Numbered from the stretch's first letter, positions 28,361 to 39,034 are shown. The stretch is DNA of 64,000 nt from Dechloromonas hortensis (GCF_009469765.1 NZ_SSSQ01000012.1:1-64000); one strand, 5' to 3'. The notes: generated by a model not told the origin, from the letters alone. Translations and numbers: made by a program.

Positions 28361-31300
28361 TCAATTGGTCAGCTGGCGAATCATGTCTTTTACTGCGGCG
28401 ACCTTATCGTTCAAGGTGGGGCAGTGGCGTAGAAGGGAAATTTTATCCTGTCCAGCTAATTTATAGCTGCGATTCTTTTGAATCAAATTAATGATCTTGA
28501 TCGGCTCGATCGGCGCCAGTTTGGCGAACTCCGGGCTGAACTGGATGGAAATCTGCTCGCTGGTCGCATCCAGCTTTTGTATGCAATACGGTTTGACCAG
28601 CAAGCGCAGCCGATGCGTTGCCAGCAGGGCTTGCGCCTGCAGCGGCAGTTCGCCGAAGCGGTCGATCAATTCTTCCTGCAGGGCATCGATGTCCTCGCTG
28701 CTTTCGCAGTTGGCAAGGCGCTTGTAGAGCGTCAGACGCTCATGGACATCCGGGCAGTAGCCGTCGGGGAGCAGGGCCGGCGTGCGCAGGTTGATTTCGC
28801 TGCCGATGCCGAGCGGCTGGGTCAGGTCGGCGGTTTCGATGACCTTGCCCTGTTTCAGATGGGCCACCGCGCGATTGAGCATCTCGGTGTACATGTTGAA
28901 GCCGACTTCCTGCATTTCGCCCGACTGGTTGTCGCCGAGCACTTCGCCGGCGCCGCGGATTTCCAGATCGTGCATGGCGAGGAAGAAGCCGGAGCCGAGT
29001 TCTTCCATCGCCTGAATTGCTTCGAGGCGGAGCTTGGCCTGCTTGGTCAGCGCCTTCTCGTCCTGGACCAGCAGGTAGGCGTAGGCCTGGTGATGCGACC
29101 GGCCGACCCGGCCGCGCAACTGGTGCAACTGGGCAAGGCCGAACTTTTCGGCACGGTTGATCAGGATGGTGTTGGCGTGCGGGTTGTCGATACCGGTCTC
29201 GATGATGGTCGTGCACAGCAGCACGTTGGCGCGCTGGCCGGTGAAGTCGCGCATGACGCGCTCCAGTTCGCGCTCGTTCATCTGGCCGTGGCCGATGACG
29301 ATGCGCGCTTCGGGCACCAGTTTTTCCAGCTTCTCCCGCATGTTGTCGATGGTATCGACCTCGTTGTGCAGGAAATACACCTGGCCGCCGCGCTTCAGTT
29401 CGCGCAGCACCGCTTCGCGGATGATGCCGTCGGAGAAGCGGCTGACGAAGGTCTTGATCGCCAGCCGCTTTTGCGGCGCGGTGGCGATCACCGAGAAGTC
29501 GCGCAGGCCTTCCATCGACATCGCCAGCGTACGTGGGATCGGCGTTGCGGTCAGGGTCAGCACATCGACCTCGGCCCGCATCGCCTTCAGCGTTTCCTTC
29601 TGGCGCACGCCGAAGCGGTGTTCCTCGTCGATGACGACCAGACCGAGACGGTTGAACTTGACGTCCTTGCCGATCAGCTTGTGCGTGCCGATGATGATGT
29701 CGATCTTGCCCTCAGCCAGTTCCTGCAAGGCTTGCGCCGATTCCTTGGCGGTCTTGAAACGGGAGATTTCGGCAATCTTGACCGGCCAGTCGGCGAAGCG
29801 GTCGGCGAAGGTCTGGTAATGCTGTTCGCAGAGCAGGGTGGTCGGGCAGAGCACGGCGACCTGCTTGCCGCCGGCCACCGCGCAAAAGGCGGCGCGCAGG
29901 GCGACTTCGGTTTTGCCGAAGCCGACGTCGCCGCAGACCAGGCGATCCATCGGCTTGCCCGAGCGCATGTCCTCGATGACGGCGGCGATCGCCTGCGCCT
30001 GATCGTTGGTCTCTTCAAAGCCGAAACCGTCAGCGAAGGCTTCGTAATCGTTTTCCTGGAAATCGAAGGCATGGCCCTGGCGGGCGGCGCGGGCGGCGTA
30101 CAGCGCGAGCAGTTCGGCGGCGGTGTCGCGCGCCTGTTCGGCCGCCTTGCGCTTGGCCTTTTCCCACTGACCGGAGCCGAGGGTGTGCAGCGGCGCGCTT
30201 TCCGGATCGGCGCCGGAGTAGCGGGAAATGACGTGCAGTTGTGCCACCGGCACGAAGAGCTTGGCTTCGTTGGCGTAGTGCAGTTCGAGGAACTCCTGCT
30301 CGCCGAGGCCGAGATCCATCCGAACCAGGCCCTGGTAGCGGCCGATGCCGTGGCTTTCATGGACGACCGGGTCACCGACCTTGAGTTCGGTGAGATCCTT
30401 CAGCCAGTTGTCGAAGGTGGCTTTCTTGGCCGCTTCGCGCCGGGTGCGGCGCGGCGTGCCGGCGAAGAGTTCGGTTTCGGTGATGAAGGCCAGCTGGTCG
30501 AGCGCGAAGCCGGCCTGCAGCGGGCCGATGCCCAAGGCCAGCTTTGCATCGCTCGCCAGAAAACCGGCGAAGTCGGCGCTGGCGGCGGGTTTCAGGCCGT
30601 GTTCGGCGAACATCGCGGCCAGCGTTTCGCGGCGGCCGGCGGTTTCGGCGACGAGCAGGACGCGGCCCTTGAAACTGGCCAGATGATTCTTCAGGGCGCC
30701 GAGCGGATCGTCGCTCCGCCGGTCGACGGCGACGTTGGGCAGTTTTCCGGTGGCTTCGCCGTTTTTGCCGGCCAGCGCCAGTCGACCGTAGGCCTTGGCC
30801 GCGGTGAAGAAGGCTTCGTCAGTCAGGAACAGTTCGTCCGGCGCTAGCAGCGGCCGCGCCTTGTCGCCCTGCAACAGGTTGTAGCGCGACTTGGTGTCGG
30901 CCCAGAAGGCGGCGATGGCGGCCGGCGCGTCGCCGTGGGTGACGAAGACGGCATCCTTCGGCAGGTAGTCGAAGATGCTCGCCATTTCGTCGAAGAACAA
31001 CGGCAGGTAATACTCGATACCGGCGCTGGCGATGCCGGTCGAGATGTCCTTGTAGATGCCCGACTTGGCCGGGTCGCCCTCGAAGCGTTCGCGGAAGGCC
31101 TGGCGGAAATGGGTACGCCCCTTGTCGTCCATCGGGAATTCGCGGGCCGGCAGCAGGCGGACTTCGGCGACCGGATAGACGGTGCGCTGGGTGTCGACGT
31201 CGAAGGTCTTGATGCTTTCGATCTCGTCGTCAAACAGGTCGAGCCGGTAGGGCAGTTGCGAGCCCATCGGGAAAAGGTCGATCAGGCCGCCGCGGATCGA

Positions 31301-31801
31301 GTATTCACCGGGCGACACCACCTGCGTCACGTGGGCGTAGCCGGCCAGCGTCACCTGGCTGCGGAATTTCTCGGCGTCGAGCTTCTGGCCCTTCCTGAAC
31401 TCGAAAGTGTAGGCCGCCATGAATTCCGGCGGCGCCAGCCGGTTGACGGCGGTCGACGCCGGTACCAGCAGGATTTCCACCTCGCCCTGCAGCGCCGCCC
31501 ACAGCGTTGCCAGACGCTCGGATACCAGGTCCTGGTGCGGCGAGAAGTGGTCGTAGGGCAGCGTTTCCCAGTCCGGAAGCAGGCGCACCTTGAGGCCCGG
31601 CGCAAACCACGGGATTTCGTCGAGCAGGCGCTGTGCATCGGCGGCGCTGGCGGTGACCACGGCGAGCAGGCGGCCCTTGCTCTGGGCGGCCAGTTCGGCC
31701 AGCGCCAGGGCGTCGGCGGAGCCGGCCTGCGGCGGCAGGTCGAGGCGGGCGCCGGGTTTGGGCAGGGCGGGGAGGGAAAGCAGGGATTTGGGAGCGGACA
31801 C
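28361..31801 (-). CDS. mfd: Transcription-repair coupling factor Mfd
   Basis: Mfd removes RNA polymerase stalled at lesions and recruits UvrA. The 1146-residue length is normal. The N-terminal UvrB-like region contains LLPDWETLPYDHFSPHQDLVS. The RNA polymerase-interacting domain starts at VGDPVVHESHGIGRYQG. The translocase shows Walker A CGDVGFGKTEVA, DEEH (VIDEEHRFGVRQKE) and TATPIPRTL. A C-terminal TRCF domain follows. Its stop is 1 base before aroG. No LexA box was seen upstream. Confidence 0.97.
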   Translation of the reverse strand: MSAPKSLLSLPALPKPGARLDLPPQAGSADALALAELAAQSKGRLLAVVTASAADAQRLLDEIPWFAPGLKVRLLPDWETLPYDHFSPHQDLVSERLATLWAALQGEVEILLVPASTAVNRLAPPEFMAAYTFEFRKGQKLDAEKFRSQVTLAGYAHVTQVVSPGEYSIRGGLIDLFPMGSQLPYRLDLFDDEIESIKTFDVDTQRTVYPVAEVRLLPAREFPMDDKGRTHFRQAFRERFEGDPAKSGIYKDISTGIASAGIEYYLPLFFDEMASIFDYLPKDAVFVTHGDAPAAIAAFWADTKSRYNLLQGDKARPLLAPDELFLTDEAFFTAAKAYGRLALAGKNGEATGKLPNVAVDRRSDDPLGALKNHLASFKGRVLLVAETAGRRETLAAMFAEHGLKPAASADFAGFLASDAKLALGIGPLQAGFALDQLAFITETELFAGTPRRTRREAAKKATFDNWLKDLTELKVGDPVVHESHGIGRYQGLVRMDLGLGEQEFLELHYANEAKLFVPVAQLHVISRYSGADPESAPLHTLGSGQWEKAKRKAAEQARDTAAELLALYAARAARQGHAFDFQENDYEAFADGFGFEETNDQAQAIAAVIEDMRSGKPMDRLVCGDVGFGKTEVALRAAFCAVAGGKQVAVLCPTTLLCEQHYQTFADRFADWPVKIAEISRFKTAKESAQALQELAEGKIDIIIGTHKLIGKDVKFNRLGLVVIDEEHRFGVRQKETLKAMRAEVDVLTLTATPIPRTLAMSMEGLRDFSVIATAPQKRLAIKTFVSRFSDGIIREAVLRELKRGGQVYFLHNEVDTIDNMREKLEKLVPEARIVIGHGQMNERELERVMRDFTGQRANVLLCTTIIETGIDNPHANTILINRAEKFGLAQLHQLRGRVGRSHHQAYAYLLVQDEKALTKQAKLRLEAIQAMEELGSGFFLAMHDLEIRGAGEVLGDNQSGEMQEVGFNMYTEMLNRAVAHLKQGKVIETADLTQPLGIGSEINLRTPALLPDGYCPDVHERLTLYKRLANCESSEDIDALQEELIDRFGELPLQAQALLATHRLRLLVKPYCIQKLDATSEQISIQFSPEFAKLAPIEPIKIINLIQKNRSYKLAGQDKISLLRHCPTLNDKVAAVKDMIRQLTN

Positions 31802-31887
31802 TATGGCGCGGTGCAGCGTGGCGGGGGAGGAATTATAACTTCCCGGCCCCGGCCATATTTTTTCATCGCTGCGTCAGACGCTTGGCG

Positions 31888-31916
31888 ATGCCTGCGGTCA
31901 ACGCCGTGAAAACGGC
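31888..31916. repeat. Intergenic repeat, copy 2
   Basis: ATGCCTGCGGTCAAC at 31888-31902 is identical to 25405-25419. It is followed by GCCGTGAAAACGGC (31903-31916), a perfect GCCGT/ACGGC stem with a GAAA loop, then AAAAA. It lies between mfd and the His/Ser-rich protein gene. Confidence 0.55.
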
Positions 31917-31959
31917 AAAAACCGCGATCTGCCGCACTCCCGGTCGCGGCAAGCGGCGC

Positions 31960-32523
31960 TCAGCGGGCCGGCGTCGTCCACACCTCGCGGCAGGTACTGA
32001 TTTCCAGATCGCTCATCACAGGCTTGATCTGGCAGCGGGCTTCCCAGGCCGCCTGGCGCTGCACACGTTCAAGGGCGATGCGTTCGCGCTCGCGGGCAGC
32101 GGTCTCGGCGTCGAGGCGTTTTTGTTGCTCGACGGCGGCCGCGGCGGCCTGTTCGGCTTGCTGGCGCTTCTTTTCCTGGGCGGCTGCTTCGGCTTCGGCG
32201 TTGACCTTGGCGAGGGCGGCTTGCTGGGCCTGGCGGGCCGGTGAGTTCTCCTCGCCGGCAGTGCTTGCTGCGGAGCCGGTGCCCGAATCGTTACCGCTCC
32301 GCTCTGAGCGGTGGGGGCGGGCAATGGCGTTGCGGATGACGCCGCCACCTTCGCTGGCATGGCTATCGGACGGATGGCTGGTCGGGTGGCTGTCGCTCGG
32401 GTGCGACGAGCTGTGCGAGGACGAGTGTGATGAAGAATGCGAGCGAAAGCCCTTGGCATGGGCATCGACGGCAAGGCCAAGGGCCAGCGAGACGAGAACG
32501 GCAGACAAGCCGAGTGATTTCAT
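31960..32523 (-). CDS. Secreted His/Ser-rich coiled-coil protein of unknown function
   Basis: A 187-residue protein I do not recognise. It has a clean signal peptide (SLGLSAVLVSLALGLAVDAHA, cut near residue 23), then a low-complexity Ser/His segment (repeats of SSSH, then HPSDSHPTSHPSDSHAS, about 28-57). A long Ala/Gln/Glu/Lys coiled coil follows (about 95-165). It ends with RCQIKPVMSDLEISTCREVW, whose two cysteines could form a disulfide. The histidines could bind metal; this is inference. It is divergent from the diguanylate cyclase gene with about 280 bases between them. Confidence 0.8.
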   Translation of the reverse strand: MKSLGLSAVLVSLALGLAVDAHAKGFRSHSSSHSSSHSSSHPSDSHPTSHPSDSHASEGGGVIRNAIARPHRSERSGNDSGTGSAASTAGEENSPARQAQQAALAKVNAEAEAAAQEKKRQQAEQAAAAAVEQQKRLDAETAARERERIALERVQRQAAWEARCQIKPVMSDLEISTCREVWTTPAR

Positions 32524-32803
32524 GAATACCCCCTGTATCGGCCTTGGCGGCCTGTTTAATTGAATTTCATGAATTCTACACGGCGGAACTCTGGCCTGGC
32601 CTTCGCCTCAAACGCCTGATGCTGATCTTTCCGTATTCGGGGCGAATACGCATTCTTCATGAAGTTGCCCCGTCTGCCGCTTTTCCCGCCGGGCGATGTC
32701 GAATCGTCTTCGGTGCCTGCCTCAAGCCCGGAGCTTTCCCCGATTGCACTGCATCAGGGAAGGTCTATATTCATTCAATGGCTGGATTCGTGGAGTTGCC
32801 TGG

Positions 32804-34765
32804 ATGCCGAGTACGGAAAGCCCTCCGTTGTCGCGACTGAACGACCTGCTGGCGTGCGAGGGTGTCGCCTGGGGGGCGCTGGCCTTGTCGGTTCTCGTCA
32901 CGCTGGGTCTCTGGCGCTATTCGGAAGCGGATTTCGCCAAGCGCGCCGAGGATCGCTTTCACTACCGGACCGAGCAGGAAAAACAGGTGCTGCTCGATCG
33001 TATGCAGGATTACGAACTTGTGCTGCGCGGCGCGGCCGGTCTTTTTTCGGCGAGCGATGCGGTCAGCCGCGGTGAATGGCGGGCCTATCTCAAACCATTG
33101 ATGCTCGAAATTTCCCGCCCCGGCATCCTCGGTACCGGTTTCGCCGAGATGGTGCCGGCCGAGCAGCGGGTGGCGCATGAACAGGCCATGCAGCGCGAAG
33201 GCTTTGCCGATTACCGGATTACGCCGGTCGGCGAGCGGCCGCTTTACAGCAGCATCGTTTATATCGAGCCATTTTCCGGGCGCAACGTGCGCGCCCTGGG
33301 CTATGACATGTTTGCCGAACCTGTCCGCCGCGAAGCGATGGAGCGGGCTCGCGACAGTGGGCTGCCGGCCTTGTCCGGCAAGGTCACGCTGGTGCAGGAA
33401 ACGGATGAGGCGGCACAGCCCGGTTTTCTGATCTATTTGCCGGTCTACCGCAGCAGTCTGCCGGTTTCCAGCGTCGCCGAGCGGCGGCAGGCGCTGTTTG
33501 GCTTTGTGTATAGCCCGTTTCGCGCCCATGACCTGATGAACGAAGTGTTCAAGGATCCGGGTCGGGAGGTCGAAATTGAACTGTTCGATGCGCGTCCGAC
33601 CCCGGCCAGCCTGCTTTTTTCATCGGAAGACAGGGCCCGGCAGGCGCGCCATGTCACCGAGATACCGCTCGAAATCGGCGGCCACCTGTGGACTGCACGC
33701 TTTCACAGCAGTCGGCGCTTCGAGGAAAACACCGCCAGTGCCCAACCCCAAATGATCCTGCTTGGCGGGCTCGGCCTCGATCTGATGTTTTTTGCCGTGT
33801 TGTACACCAATGCGCGGCACCGGCGAAAGATGAGCGAGGCGACGCTGAAGCTCGAGGAAAGTCGCGACAGTTTCAAGACGCTGGTCGAAAACGTCCCGGG
33901 CACCGTCTTCCGGGTCAGCCTGAAATCGCCATGGTCGGTCACCCATCTCAGCCACGGGATCGAGGCACTGACCGGTGAGCCTTGCGAACGCTACCTCTCC
34001 GGTGAACTGTCCTACGTGCTGCTGATTCACCCGGAAGACCGGGCCAGCGTCCGCGAAAGTCTGGCCAAGGCGGTGGCTGAGCGCACCGCCTACAGCATCG
34101 AATACCGGATCAACACGGCCGATGGCCGGACCCGCTGGGTCAGCGAGCGGGGCTGTGTCAGCTATGACAAAGAGGGCCAGGCGCAATGGCTGGATGGCGT
34201 GATTCTCGACATCACCGACCGCAAGCTGGCCGAAGCGGCGATTCGCGATCTGGCCTTTTATGATCCGCTGACGAAGTTGCCCAATCGTCGGCTGCTCTTC
34301 GACCGCCTTGAACAACAATTGCTCGCCAGCAGCCGCAGTGGCCGCTTCGGCGCCTTGCTCTTCATCGACATGGATAATTTCAAGGCGATCAACGACTCGC
34401 TGGGCCATCAGGTCGGCGACCAGTTGCTGATCGAGGTCGCCCAGCGCCTGCGGGCGGCGGTGCGGGAAAAGGACAGCGTGGCCCGCCTCGGCGGCGACGA
34501 ATTCGTCATCCTGCTGGAAGATCTCGGCGACGACAGTTGCGAGGCGTCCCGCGCCGCCGGGCAGGTCAGCCAGAAGATACTGAACCTGCTCAATCAAACC
34601 TATCGGCTGAGCGGCTACCTCTGCGCCAGTACGCCAAGCATTGGCGTCACCGTTTTCTGCGGCCATGTCGAACGTTGCAACGAACTGATCCGTCAGGCCG
34701 ACCAGGCCATGTACCGGGCCAAGGCGGGCGGCCGGAACCAGGTCTGCTTTTTTGAGGAGGCGTAG
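32804..34765 (+). CDS. CHASE-PAS-GGDEF diguanylate cyclase
   Basis: A 653-residue inner-membrane enzyme predicted to make cyclic di-GMP. The start [12 protein letters not shown] follows GTGGAG; this gives one membrane helix near 20-40, a periplasmic CHASE domain (about 60-300, with [23 protein letters not shown]), a second helix near 315-335, a PAS domain (about 345-470) and GGDEF. The active motif GGDEF is intact at 563-567. The inhibitory site REKD is five residues before it, so product feedback is expected. The first copied motif [18 protein letters not shown] is complete. It lies before a hybrid kinase with 134 bases between them. Confidence 0.93.
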   Translation: MPSTESPPLSRLNDLLACEGVAWGALALSVLVTLGLWRYSEADFAKRAEDRFHYRTEQEKQVLLDRMQDYELVLRGAAGLFSASDAVSRGEWRAYLKPLMLEISRPGILGTGFAEMVPAEQRVAHEQAMQREGFADYRITPVGERPLYSSIVYIEPFSGRNVRALGYDMFAEPVRREAMERARDSGLPALSGKVTLVQETDEAAQPGFLIYLPVYRSSLPVSSVAERRQALFGFVYSPFRAHDLMNEVFKDPGREVEIELFDARPTPASLLFSSEDRARQARHVTEIPLEIGGHLWTARFHSSRRFEENTASAQPQMILLGGLGLDLMFFAVLYTNARHRRKMSEATLKLEESRDSFKTLVENVPGTVFRVSLKSPWSVTHLSHGIEALTGEPCERYLSGELSYVLLIHPEDRASVRESLAKAVAERTAYSIEYRINTADGRTRWVSERGCVSYDKEGQAQWLDGVILDITDRKLAEAAIRDLAFYDPLTKLPNRRLLFDRLEQQLLASSRSGRFGALLFIDMDNFKAINDSLGHQVGDQLLIEVAQRLRAAVREKDSVARLGGDEFVILLEDLGDDSCEASRAAGQVSQKILNLLNQTYRLSGYLCASTPSIGVTVFCGHVERCNELIRQADQAMYRAKAGGRNQVCFFEEA

Positions 34766-34899
34766 GTTCTTCCTGCCTTTTCGGGACTGATGCCGCTCCG
34801 GGGAGTCTGCTATCCTGCCACTGTCCTGTGGCTGATGCAGACCGCCTTGCATTTTTCCCGCCGCCAACCTGCTTGCATGAAGATAATCAACCAACCGTG

Positions 34900-37779
34900 A
34901 TGCGCCTGGTCGTGCATTTCCTGTGCCGAATTTTTCTGGTCGCCCTCGGCGTGCTGGGCGGCGTTGCCGAGGCCGGTGCCGGCCAACCGGCCCCGGTAGT
35001 CAGGGTTGGCGTTTACGCCAATGCCCCCAAGATTTTTGTCGATGCCGAAGGCAAGCCAGCCGGTATTCTGGTCGATATCCTGAACCGCATTGCCCAGCAG
35101 GCCGGCTGGCAGCTCAACTACGTACCCTGCGCCTGGCAGGCCTGTCTCGATGCGCTACAGGCCGGACAAATCGACCTGATGCCCGACGTCGCCTATTCGC
35201 CGCAACGCGATCAGCTATTCGATTTTCACGCCACGCCCTCGCTGCATAGCTGGTCGCAGATCTACAGCCGCTCGAACATGCCGATTGCCTCGGCCCTGGA
35301 ACTTGAGGGCAAGCGGGTTGCCATGCTGACCGGTAGCGTGCAGGAACAATTCTTCACTGACATGATGACTGGCTTTGGCCTGCATGTGGCCATGGTGCCG
35401 GCCAGCAGCCTCGAAGAAGCATTCGCGCTGGTTGTGGCCGGCAAGGCCGACGCAGCGGTGGTCAACAATCTTTTCGGCGAATACAACGCGCCGGCCTACA
35501 GCCTGTCGGCGACGCCCATCGTCTTTCAGCCGGCGCGCTTGTTTTACGTGACGGCGAAAGGAGGCGGTCCGGAATTGCTGGCGGCGATTGATCGTCAACT
35601 GCTGGCCTGGCAGAGCGATCCGGATTCCGAATACGCCCGGATCCTGAAGAAGTGGCAAGGGACGCGCGAAGTCGTCTTGGTGCCGCCACGGGTCTGGCAG
35701 GTACTCGGCCTGCTCTCGGCTTTTCTGGTGCTGATGTCGGGGGCGGTCTTCTTCCTCCGCTGGCAGGTCAAGCAGAAGGTCCGGCACCTGGAGGCCGAGC
35801 AGGCCAAGGTCATGGCCATGCTCGACGCCATTCCCGACCTGCTGTTCGAACTCGGGCTGGATGGCCGCTATCTCGATTATCACTCGCCGCGGCTCGATCT
35901 GCTGGCCAGGTCGCCGGCTGAAATGATCGGCAAGAAAGTCAGCGATGTCCTGCCGCCTGCTGCAGCCGAAGTGGTGATGGCAGCAGTACGCAAGGCCGAC
36001 GCCGATGGCTTTGCCGAAGGCTTTCAGTTCGAACTGTCCTTGCCGCAGGGCACGCGCTGGTTCGAGCTGTCGCTGTCGCGCAAGCCGGGGGCGCCGGGCG
36101 AGATGCCGCACTTCGTCGTCCTGTCGCGCGATATCACCGAGCGCAAGGAAGCCGATGCTGCCCTGCGGGAAAGCGTTGCCCGCCTGGCCCGGGTTCTGGA
36201 AGGGTCAGATCAGGGCTTCTGGGACTGGAACCTGGAGAGCAATGAGTTCACCGTCAGCCCGCGTTTCGAGACGATGCTGGGCTACGCGCCCGGCGAAATG
36301 AACCTCGCCCCCGAAAATTGGGCGGCTTATGTTCATCCGGACGATCTGGCCGTCGCCCATGCTTCGATTCAGCGTCATCTGCATGATCAGGCGCCTTACC
36401 ACGAGGCCGAGTTGCGCTGTCGCGAGAAATCCGGCGACTGGCATTGGGTGCTGACCCGGGGGCGCGTCGTCGAGCGGGATGCCAGCGGCCGAGCGCTGAT
36501 CATGTCGGGGACGCATTCGGACATTGCCGAGCGCAAGCGGGTCGAGGCCGAACTGGAGCGCCACCGCAATCACCTGAGCGAACTGGTCGAGCAAAAGACG
36601 CAGGAACTGTCGGTCGCCAAGGAGGCAGCCGAAGCGGCGAGTCACGCCAAGAGCACGTTTGTCGCCAACATGAGCCATGAGCTGCGGACGCCGATGAATG
36701 CGATCAGCGGCATGGCGGAGCTGGCGTTGCGCCGGGCAACCGACGAGCGGCAGAAGGCACAGTTGCTCAAGGTCATCCAGGCCACCCGGCATTTGCTGGC
36801 GGTGATCAACGACATTCTCGATATTTCCAAGATCGAGGCCGGCTATCTCAAGCTGGAGGGCATCGGCTTCAAGCTGGGCCAGGTGCTGGAGAACCTGTCG
36901 TCGTTGGTCGATGCCAAGATTGCCGAAAAAGGGCTGGTCCTGAACCTCGAGCTGGCGCCGGAACTGGCCGATCTGCCGCTGCAGGGCGACCCCTTGCGGT
37001 TGGGCCAGATCCTGCTCAATCTGACCGGCAATGCCATCAAATTTACCGAGGCCGGCTCGATTTCCCTGCGCCTCTCCTTGCTTGAGCAGAATGCACAGGA
37101 TGTGCTCGTCCGCTGTGAAATTCGCGATACGGGTATCGGCATTTCCAGCGAAGACCAGCCGCGCCTGTTTACCGCCTTCGAACAGGCCGACGGCTCGATG
37201 ACGCGCAAGTACGGCGGCACCGGCCTCGGTCTCGCCATCAGCAAGCGACTGGTCCTGATGATGGGGGGGGAAATCGGGGTTGATAGCCAGCCGGGTCTCG
37301 GTAGCTGCTTCTGGTTCACCGTCCGCCTGGGCCGGGCGGCCATTGCCGAAACTGCGGCCTTCGGAGGGTCACTCGGTTCGGCGGAAGTGCAGTTGAAAAC
37401 CCGCTATCCCGGCGCCTACATCCTGCTCGTCGAGGATGAACCGATCAATCAGGAAGTCTCGCGCGAATTGCTGAAAGAGGTCGGAGCCCGCGTCGATCTG
37501 GCGGCTGACGGCCGGCAGGCGCTCGAACTGGTGCAATGTAATGATTACGACCTGATCCTGATGGATATGCAGATGCCGAATATGAACGGCATCGAGGCCA
37601 CCCAGGCTATTCGCTTGCTGCCGGGAAAAGCGCACGTGCCGATTCTGGCGATGACCGCCAACGCCTTCGACGAGGATCGCCAGCGCTGCCTGGCGGCGGG
37701 CATGAACGACCATATCGGCAAGCCGGTCGATCCCGATCTGTTGTTCGAACGCCTGCTCAAGTGGCTGGCGCAGCGCTGA
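34900..37779 (+). CDS. Hybrid sensor histidine kinase with periplasmic solute-binding domain
   Basis: A 959-residue membrane kinase. A signal-anchor helix near the N-terminus precedes a bacterial SBP type 3 (amino-acid-binding-like) domain (about 35-260: [34 protein letters not shown]). Then come a membrane helix (about 270-290), two PAS domains, a coiled coil, HisKA with His593 (MSHELRTP), HATPase with [12 protein letters not shown], and a receiver with phospho-acceptor Asp889 ([13 protein letters not shown]). An EvgS/BvgS-like layout. I chose the second ATG, which begins a leader peptide; the start 72 bases upstream is possible. No partner regulator adjoins. Confidence 0.9.
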   Translation: MRLVVHFLCRIFLVALGVLGGVAEAGAGQPAPVVRVGVYANAPKIFVDAEGKPAGILVDILNRIAQQAGWQLNYVPCAWQACLDALQAGQIDLMPDVAYSPQRDQLFDFHATPSLHSWSQIYSRSNMPIASALELEGKRVAMLTGSVQEQFFTDMMTGFGLHVAMVPASSLEEAFALVVAGKADAAVVNNLFGEYNAPAYSLSATPIVFQPARLFYVTAKGGGPELLAAIDRQLLAWQSDPDSEYARILKKWQGTREVVLVPPRVWQVLGLLSAFLVLMSGAVFFLRWQVKQKVRHLEAEQAKVMAMLDAIPDLLFELGLDGRYLDYHSPRLDLLARSPAEMIGKKVSDVLPPAAAEVVMAAVRKADADGFAEGFQFELSLPQGTRWFELSLSRKPGAPGEMPHFVVLSRDITERKEADAALRESVARLARVLEGSDQGFWDWNLESNEFTVSPRFETMLGYAPGEMNLAPENWAAYVHPDDLAVAHASIQRHLHDQAPYHEAELRCREKSGDWHWVLTRGRVVERDASGRALIMSGTHSDIAERKRVEAELERHRNHLSELVEQKTQELSVAKEAAEAASHAKSTFVANMSHELRTPMNAISGMAELALRRATDERQKAQLLKVIQATRHLLAVINDILDISKIEAGYLKLEGIGFKLGQVLENLSSLVDAKIAEKGLVLNLELAPELADLPLQGDPLRLGQILLNLTGNAIKFTEAGSISLRLSLLEQNAQDVLVRCEIRDTGIGISSEDQPRLFTAFEQADGSMTRKYGGTGLGLAISKRLVLMMGGEIGVDSQPGLGSCFWFTVRLGRAAIAETAAFGGSLGSAEVQLKTRYPGAYILLVEDEPINQEVSRELLKEVGARVDLAADGRQALELVQCNDYDLILMDMQMPNMNGIEATQAIRLLPGKAHVPILAMTANAFDEDRQRCLAAGMNDHIGKPVDPDLLFERLLKWLAQR

Positions 37780-37792
37780 AGCAAGCGCTCGT

Positions 37793-38659
37793 CTAGGCCA
37801 GGGCGAGCACTCGGCGCCGGCCTAGACGGTTCAGCCAGAGCGAAGCAAGGATGATCGCGCCGCCGAGCGCCAGGCGCGGCAGGTCGGCGTTGCGGTTCCA
37901 GATCAGCACATTGACCAGCAGGCCGGCCGGGACGTGCAATTCGTTCATCACCGCCAGGGTGCCGGCATCGACCCGGGTGCTGCCCTTGATCCACCAGAAC
38001 ATGCCGAGCGCGGTGGCGAAGATGCCCATCCAGGCCAGTACGCCCCACTGCATGGCGGTTTGCGGCAGGCGACTGCTGTCGCCGAAAATCAGGAAGGAGG
38101 GCAGGGCCAGCGCCAGCGCCCCGAGAAAGAAATGGCCGAAGAAGCGATACAGCGGCTGTTCGGTCGGGTAGCGGGCCAGCAACTGGCGGCACAGTACCTG
38201 GCCGGCGGCGAAGGTGGCGTTGGCCAGTTGCAGCAGCAGGAAACCGATCAGGTAGTCGCCTTCCAGTTTCTGGAAACGGATGATTACGCCGCCGCCGACG
38301 GCGACCAGCGCGGCGACCAGTGCCCACGGGTTGAAACGGCGGGCCAGTGCGTCGTCGAGCAGGGTGACGTAGATCGGTGTCAGCACCGTAAACAGCAGCA
38401 CTTCCGGCACGGTCAGCACGCTGAAGCTGCGGTACAGGCAGAGGTAGGTGATGCCGAACTGCAGCGCCCCGGCCAGCCAGAGGCCGCCCAGCAAGCGGGC
38501 CGGCAGGCCGCGCCATAGCGTCAGCGGCGTGAACAACAGGGCAGCGATGGCGACGCGGATGAGGACGGCGAAGTCGCTATCGACCTGACCGGCCAGATAC
38601 TGGCCGATCAGGCTGAAGGAAAAAGCCCAGAGGATGGTGACGGTAATCAGGTAAGGCAT
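37793..38659 (-). CDS. EamA/DMT family transporter
   Basis: A 288-residue protein with ten hydrophobic segments in two EamA repeats (first from LITVTILWAFSFSLIGQYLA, second from DYLIGFLLLQLANATFAAGQV). This is the drug/metabolite transporter fold of inner-membrane exporters. A conserved CRQLLARYPTEQPLYRFFGHF loop links the halves. The substrate is unknown. It converges closely with the hybrid kinase gene (13 bases). It is the last chromosomal-type gene before the foreign segment. Confidence 0.87.
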   Translation of the reverse strand: MPYLITVTILWAFSFSLIGQYLAGQVDSDFAVLIRVAIAALLFTPLTLWRGLPARLLGGLWLAGALQFGITYLCLYRSFSVLTVPEVLLFTVLTPIYVTLLDDALARRFNPWALVAALVAVGGGVIIRFQKLEGDYLIGFLLLQLANATFAAGQVLCRQLLARYPTEQPLYRFFGHFFLGALALALPSFLIFGDSSRLPQTAMQWGVLAWMGIFATALGMFWWIKGSTRVDAGTLAVMNELHVPAGLLVNVLIWNRNADLPRLALGGAIILASLWLNRLGRRRVLALA

Positions 38660-39012
38660 GGCGCGGTTTCGGAAAAACAGGGGGCGGATGATACGTTGCC
38701 CCGACCCGCCGTGAAATCAGCATCCTGCTGACAACTAAATTGCATCCGACCTGACCGGCTCAAAACGACCCTCTGCGGACCTTCGCCGTCTTGATGCTCC
38801 AACGGCCGATTACTGATTCGAGCAGTCGTACAGCGAGGGGTGTGACCGGGAGCTAATCGGCCTTTGCTGCCGTTGACTGCTCGGTCAGTGTTCGGCCGGA
38901 ATGGGCCGGTGACCTGCCGTTCGGGCAGGAAGCTCCTTGAGCGGCAGCTATTTCATTCGGCGGATACGTGCTATCGACCCAAAGAGGAAGTAGGCTGCTT
39001 GTAAAACCGGAC
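38660..39012. other. Non-coding stretch at the edge of the cassette insert
   Basis: I see no credible gene here. The sequence mixes short stem-forming pieces: CCTGCCG-TTC-GGGCAGG around 38911, and CGGCC/GGCCG pairs around 38892-38910. It resembles the short relic-like sequence often found beside mobile cassette arrays in betaproteobacteria (inference). The L' and R' half of an attC that would complete the second cassette was searched for and not found. Confidence 0.5.
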
Positions 39013-39034
39013 GTTCAGGAACGTGAAGTTAGAC
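39013..39034 (-). repeat. attC remnant: R'' box and L''-like sequence after the HEPN-like gene
   Basis: On the minus strand: R'' GTCTAAC (39028-39034), a 5-base spacer TTCAC, then GTTCCTGAAC (39013-39022). The TAA stop of the gene lies inside R'', as is common in integron cassettes. The box is the complement of the sequence that opens this cassette (GTTCGAC) except for one base. No matching L'/R' half was found, so the site looks truncated. Confidence 0.55.

Noticed and set aside
26284..28491. A 735-codon plus-strand frame opposite aroG, the DUF1232 gene and the gamma-carbonic anhydrase gene
   Set aside because: It crosses three real minus-strand genes and two gene borders. Its composition is what antisense of GC-rich coding sequence gives.
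28478..30847. A 789-codon open frame on the plus strand opposite mfd
   Set aside because: It is the antisense of a well-conserved gene in GC-rich DNA, where reverse frames stay open because of codon bias. The sequence shows no recognisable domains and no ribosome site.
38660..39012. A small gene in the non-coding stretch beside the cassettes
   Set aside because: Only short frames without ribosome sites or recognisable sequence are present.
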